Assembly (NCBI GenBank): GCA_905215225.1
Contig: CAJMPM010000081.1
Location: 1 to 6,689, forward strand
Source of the DNA: an uncultured bacterium
GTDB taxonomy: Bacteria > Actinomycetota > Coriobacteriia > Coriobacteriales > Coriobacteriaceae
Direction: 5' to 3'
Length of the DNA stretch: 6,689 bases
Shown here piece after piece: positions 3,995 through 6,689 of the stretch. Numbering within the stretch: position 1 is the first letter of the stretch; each line of letters starts with the position of its first letter. A program made the position numbers and the translations under genes. The notes under the pieces were generated by a model, which had not been told where the DNA came from, made no database searches, and saw only the letters and a list, made by a program, of their open reading frames with translations.

Positions 3995-6571
3995 TTGAAG
4001 CTCATCATCGCCGAGAAAAACGACGCCGCGCGTCAGATCGCAGAGCGTCTGTCCACGGGTAAGCCCAAAAAGGACAAGGTGTACAACACCGCCATCTACC
4101 GTTTTGAGTGGAAGGGCGAGGAGTGCGTGACGATCGGTCTTGCCGGTCACATCCTTGCGCCCGATTTTTGCGACAGCGTGCTGTTCGATAAAAAGCTGGG
4201 CTGGTATTCGGTCACCGAGGACGGCGAGATGCTGCCGGCCGACATGCCCGATGGCCTGGCTCGTCCGCCCTACGACACCAAGCGTAAGCCGTTCCTTGCC
4301 GATGGCATCTCCATCAAGGGCTGGAAGCTCGAGAGCCTGCCTTACCTCATCTGGGCGCCCGTCATTAAGCTGCCGGCCGAGAAGGAGCTCATTCGCTCGC
4401 TCAAGAACCTGGCCAAGAAGTCCGACAGCGTCATCATCGCCACGGACTTCGATCGCGAGGGCGAGCTGATCGGTTCGGACGCCCTCAACAAGGTGCGCGA
4501 GGTGGCGCCGGACTTGCCGGTTGCCCGCGCCCAGTACTCTTCGTTTACCAAGGCCGAGATCACGCAGGCCTTCGATAATCTCGTCTCGCTCGACCAGAAC
4601 CTGGCCGACGCCGGCGAGAGCCGCCAGCACATCGACCTCATTTGGGGTGCGGTGCTCACGCGCTACCTGACGCTCGCCAAGTTTGGCGGCTTTGGTAACG
4701 TGCGCTCTGCCGGCCGCGTGCAGACGCCGACGCTTGCCCTGGTGGTCGAGCGCGAGCGCGAACGCATGGCGTTTGTGCCCGAGGACTATTGGCAGATCCG
4801 CGGCATGGGCGCCGCGCAGGGTGCCGCCGAGGACGACCGCTTTAAGATTGCGCACAAGACGGCGCGCTTTACCGACAAGGATGCTGCTGAGGCGGCGTAC
4901 GGCCATGTTGACGGCGTTGCGACGGCAACCGTCGCCGCGGTGACCAAGCGTTCGCGCAAGCAGCAGCCACCCACGCCGTTTGCGACCACCTCGCTGCAGG
5001 CTGCCGCCGCGGCCGAGGGCATCTCGCCTGCGCGTACCATGCGCATCGCCGAGTCCCTCTACATGGCCGGTCTCATCAGCTACCCGCGTGTCGACAATAC
5101 CGTGTACCCTGCGACGCTCGATCTGGGCGCCGTGGTGAGCGACCTGGCAAAGATCAACCCGGCGCTGGCGCCCGTGTGCAAAAAGGTGCTCGCCGGTCCC
5201 ATGAAGCCCACGCGCGGCAAGGTCGAGACCACCGACCACCCGCCTATCTATCCTACGGGCGAGGGCGATCCGTCCACGCTCGACGGCGGTCAGCGCAAGC
5301 TCTACGACCTCATCGCCCGCCGCTTCCTGGCGACGCTCATGGTGCCTGCGACCATCGAGAACACCAAGCTCGAGCTCGATGTGAACGGCGAGCCGTTCGT
5401 GGCTTCGGGCGATGTGCTCGTGACCCCCGGTTTCCGCGAGGCATACCCGTACGGTCTCAAGCGCGACGAGCAGATGCCGCCGCTGGAGCAGGGCGATACG
5501 GTCGACGTGTTCGACATTAAGCTCGAGGCCAAGCAGACCGAGCCGCCCGCGCGCTACAGCCAGGGCAAGCTCGTGCAGGAGATGGAAAAGCGCGGCCTGG
5601 GCACCAAGTCCACGCGCGCGAGCATCATCGAGCGCCTGTATGCCGTGCGCTATCTCAAAAACGATCCCGTGGAGCCGAGCCAGCTGGGTATCGCCATCAT
5701 CGACGCACTGTCCCAGTTTGCCCCGCGCATCACGAGCCCCGATATGACCAGCGAGCTCGACGGCGACATGACCCGCGTGGAACGCGGCGAGGACACCGAA
5801 GAGCATGTCGTGACGCACTCGCGTGCGCTGCTGGCCGGCGTGCTAGACGAGCTGCTCAAGCATACGCAGGAACTGGGCGACGCTATCAGCGCCGCCGTCA
5901 CGGCCGATGCGCGCGTGGGCGCCTGCCCCAAGTGCGGCAAGGACCTGGTTATGAAGACGAGTGCCAAGACCCGTGGCAGCTTTATCGGCTGCATGGGCTG
6001 GCCCGACTGCGACGTGACCTATCCGGTGCCGAGCGGCGTCAAGGTAAGCCCGCTCGAGGGAGAGGCGGCCGTGTGCCCCGAGTGCGGCGCGCCGCGCATT
6101 AAGTGCCAGCCGTTCCGCCAGAAGGCCTTCGAGATTTGCGTGAACCCCACGTGCCCCACCAACTACGAGCCCGACCTTAAGGTGGGCGAGTGCAAGGTGT
6201 GCGCCGAGGCAGGACGCCATGGCGACCTGATCGCGCACAAGAGCGAAAAGAGCGGCAAGCGCTTTATCCGCTGCACCAACTACGATGACTGCGGCGTGAG
6301 CTATCCGCTGCCGGCGCGCGGCAAGCTCGAGGCGACGGGTGAGACCTGCCCCGAGTGCGGCGCCCCCATCGTGGTGGTCAACACGGCGCGCGGCCCGTGG
6401 CGTATCTGCGTCAACATGGACTGCCCGACCAAGGAGAAGAAGCCCGCCCGCGGCCGCAAGACTGCGACCAAGGCGAGCGCGGCAAAGAAGACTTCGACGG
6501 CAAAGAAGACGACGGCGAAAAAGACGACGTCCAAGAAGACGACCACCAAGAAGGCGGCCGCCGACAAGTAG
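3995..6571 (+). CDS. topA: Type IA DNA topoisomerase (topoisomerase I, archaeal-like core)
   Basis: An 858-residue type IA topoisomerase that cuts one DNA strand through a tyrosine link and relaxes negative supercoils. Toprim domain: IIAEKND with E7, and IIATDFDREGELIG (147-160) with D151, D153 and E155 for Mg2+. The core follows, with RSAGRVQTPTLALV (237-250), the active-site segment GLISYPRVDNTVYP (359-372) with catalytic Y363 and R365, TDHPPIYPT (413-421) with H415, and GLGTKSTRASIIERL (534-548). The long insert before DxDxE and the YPRVDNT wording resemble archaeal topoisomerase I more than E. coli TopA (Y319 in TYMRTDS). The C-terminus has four zinc ribbons in two similar pairs: C644/C647/C666/C672; C694/C697/C715/C720; C733/C736/C760/C766; C785/C788/C805/C810. 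A Lys/Thr/Ala tail (819-858) ends the protein. It starts with TTG. It is probably the cell's main relaxing enzyme, an inference from this window alone. It lies 54 bases after hypB with no terminator between. Confidence 0.95.
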   Translation: MKLIIAEKNDAARQIAERLSTGKPKKDKVYNTAIYRFEWKGEECVTIGLAGHILAPDFCDSVLFDKKLGWYSVTEDGEMLPADMPDGLARPPYDTKRKPFLADGISIKGWKLESLPYLIWAPVIKLPAEKELIRSLKNLAKKSDSVIIATDFDREGELIGSDALNKVREVAPDLPVARAQYSSFTKAEITQAFDNLVSLDQNLADAGESRQHIDLIWGAVLTRYLTLAKFGGFGNVRSAGRVQTPTLALVVERERERMAFVPEDYWQIRGMGAAQGAAEDDRFKIAHKTARFTDKDAAEAAYGHVDGVATATVAAVTKRSRKQQPPTPFATTSLQAAAAAEGISPARTMRIAESLYMAGLISYPRVDNTVYPATLDLGAVVSDLAKINPALAPVCKKVLAGPMKPTRGKVETTDHPPIYPTGEGDPSTLDGGQRKLYDLIARRFLATLMVPATIENTKLELDVNGEPFVASGDVLVTPGFREAYPYGLKRDEQMPPLEQGDTVDVFDIKLEAKQTEPPARYSQGKLVQEMEKRGLGTKSTRASIIERLYAVRYLKNDPVEPSQLGIAIIDALSQFAPRITSPDMTSELDGDMTRVERGEDTEEHVVTHSRALLAGVLDELLKHTQELGDAISAAVTADARVGACPKCGKDLVMKTSAKTRGSFIGCMGWPDCDVTYPVPSGVKVSPLEGEAAVCPECGAPRIKCQPFRQKAFEICVNPTCPTNYEPDLKVGECKVCAEAGRHGDLIAHKSEKSGKRFIRCTNYDDCGVSYPLPARGKLEATGETCPECGAPIVVVNTARGPWRICVNMDCPTKEKKPARGRKTATKASAAKKTSTAKKTTAKKTTSKKTTTKKAAADK
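5915..6430 (+). repeat. Tandem duplication of a zinc-ribbon pair in TopA
   Basis: Residues 641-722 and 730-812 align as two copies of one unit, offset by 89 residues. Each begins VGxC, has a first ribbon with FIxC....DCxVxYPxP, then a short GK/GV linker, then CPECGAP and ending ICVNxxCPT. DNA copies are 5915-6160 and 6182-6430. The first ribbon fits the topoisomerase C4 zinc-finger family; the second is a related variant, with an extra C704 only in copy 1. These domains bind single-stranded DNA or RNA polymerase in other bacteria, so a role in DNA capture or partner binding is likely. Confidence 0.85.
6449..6568 (+). repeat. Lysine-rich repeat tail of TopA
   Basis: Residues 819-858 are almost only Lys, Thr, Ala, Ser and Arg, with a repeated KKTT-like unit between 831 and 853 (6485-6553) built from AAGAAGACG-type codons. 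The tail resembles histone H1-like tails. In mycobacterial and streptomycete topoisomerase I, similar basic tails aid DNA binding and processive relaxation; the same use here is inferred. Confidence 0.75.
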
Positions 6572-6598
6572 CGGCGCAGCCGAAACAAAGCCCAAAAC

Positions 6599-6636
6599 AA
6601 AAACGCGCGAGAGTCCTATGATCCTCGCTCGTTTTT
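6599..6636 (+). terminator. Intrinsic terminator after topA
   Basis: The arm 6599-6611 pairs with 6624-6636 as 7 bp (AAAAACG with CGTTTTT), one C-T mismatch (6606/6629), then 5 bp (GCGAG with CTCGC) around a 12-base loop. It begins 27 bases after the topA stop and its 3' arm ends in TTTTT, preceded by a run of A on the other side, so it could work in both directions. The mismatch and large loop weaken it. Confidence 0.6.
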
Positions 6637-6661
6637 GCGTAGTCATTGGGAACGATCTTTA

Positions 6662-6689
6662 ATGACTAGCCGTATAAGCACGTCGCATG
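6662..6689 (+). CDS. Possible start of the next gene (cut by the window edge)
   Basis: An ATG at 6662 opens a frame reading MTSRISTSH up to the edge. GGGAA at 6648-6652 is a weak ribosome binding site nine bases upstream. It follows the topA terminator, so a new gene could well begin here, but nine residues cannot identify a product. An ATG at 6687-6689 is an alternative start in another frame. Confidence 0.25.

Noticed and set aside
3200..5818. A very long open frame (872 codons) on the minus strand across hypB and topA.
   Set aside because: It lies opposite well-supported genes with intact motifs, runs through the hypA-hypB and hypB-topA gaps, and is rich in Arg, Leu, His and Ala with no recognisable domain. 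Stop codons are rare in this antisense frame because the coding strand is GC-rich, so it is a shadow.
5843..6646. A minus-strand frame of 267 codons opposite the topA end, with Leu/Arg/Gly repeats.
   Set aside because: It mirrors the Lys-rich repeat and the zinc-ribbon region of topA in antisense; the repeats come from the topA tail.
6618..6662. A 14-codon frame (MILARFCVVIGNDL) after topA whose stop overlaps the ATG at 6662.
   Set aside because: It begins inside the loop of the likely terminator, has no ribosome binding site, and is too short to judge. The TAATG overlap is probably chance.
1..6689. CRISPR repeats, tRNA or rRNA genes, transposases, phage genes or a defence system.
   Set aside because: I saw no regularly spaced repeats, no tRNA-like folds, no transposase or integrase motifs and no toxin-antitoxin pair; the genes found are all housekeeping or metabolic types with uniform composition.

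Overview
The window is about 6.7 kb of dense, GC-rich bacterial DNA in which every convincing gene lies on the + strand. The high GC at third codon positions, the gene set and the protein sequences fit an anaerobic actinobacterium of the class Coriobacteriia, with Collinsella as the most likely genus. That assignment comes from memory of the families and was not searched.

Layout, left to right: (1) the 3' part of a PLP-dependent aminotransferase of the AspT / MocR-like type (1-942), whose start lies off the window; (2) a small STAS-domain anti-sigma factor antagonist (994-1308); (3) a 153-base gap with two good hairpins, a possible -10 box and the leader of the next gene; (4) tatA/B-like (1462-2049) and tatC (2049-2840), overlapping by one base; (5) hypA (2847-3203) and hypB (3257-3940), the nickel-insertion pair for [NiFe]-hydrogenase maturation; (6) a type IA DNA topoisomerase read from a TTG start (3995-6571), with a core resembling archaeal topoisomerase I, two copies of a zinc-ribbon pair and a lysine-rich tail; (7) a hairpin terminator (6599-6636) and perhaps the first codons of another gene at the right edge.

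How they fit together: tatA, tatC, hypA and hypB sit close enough to be one transcription unit. The combination makes sense, because HypA and HypB load nickel into [NiFe] hydrogenases in the cytoplasm and the Tat machinery exports folded, cofactor-loaded proteins, including many hydrogenases. topA follows after 54 bases with no terminator in between and may be co-transcribed. The aminotransferase and the STAS protein look like separate metabolic and regulatory genes.

I find no mobile element, CRISPR array, RNA gene or defence system. Most of the window is ordinary core-genome material. The most interesting parts are the topoisomerase architecture, the Tat-Hyp linkage, and the two hairpins in the tat leader, one of which ends exactly at the ribosome binding site. 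No intergenic stretch exceeds 153 bases.
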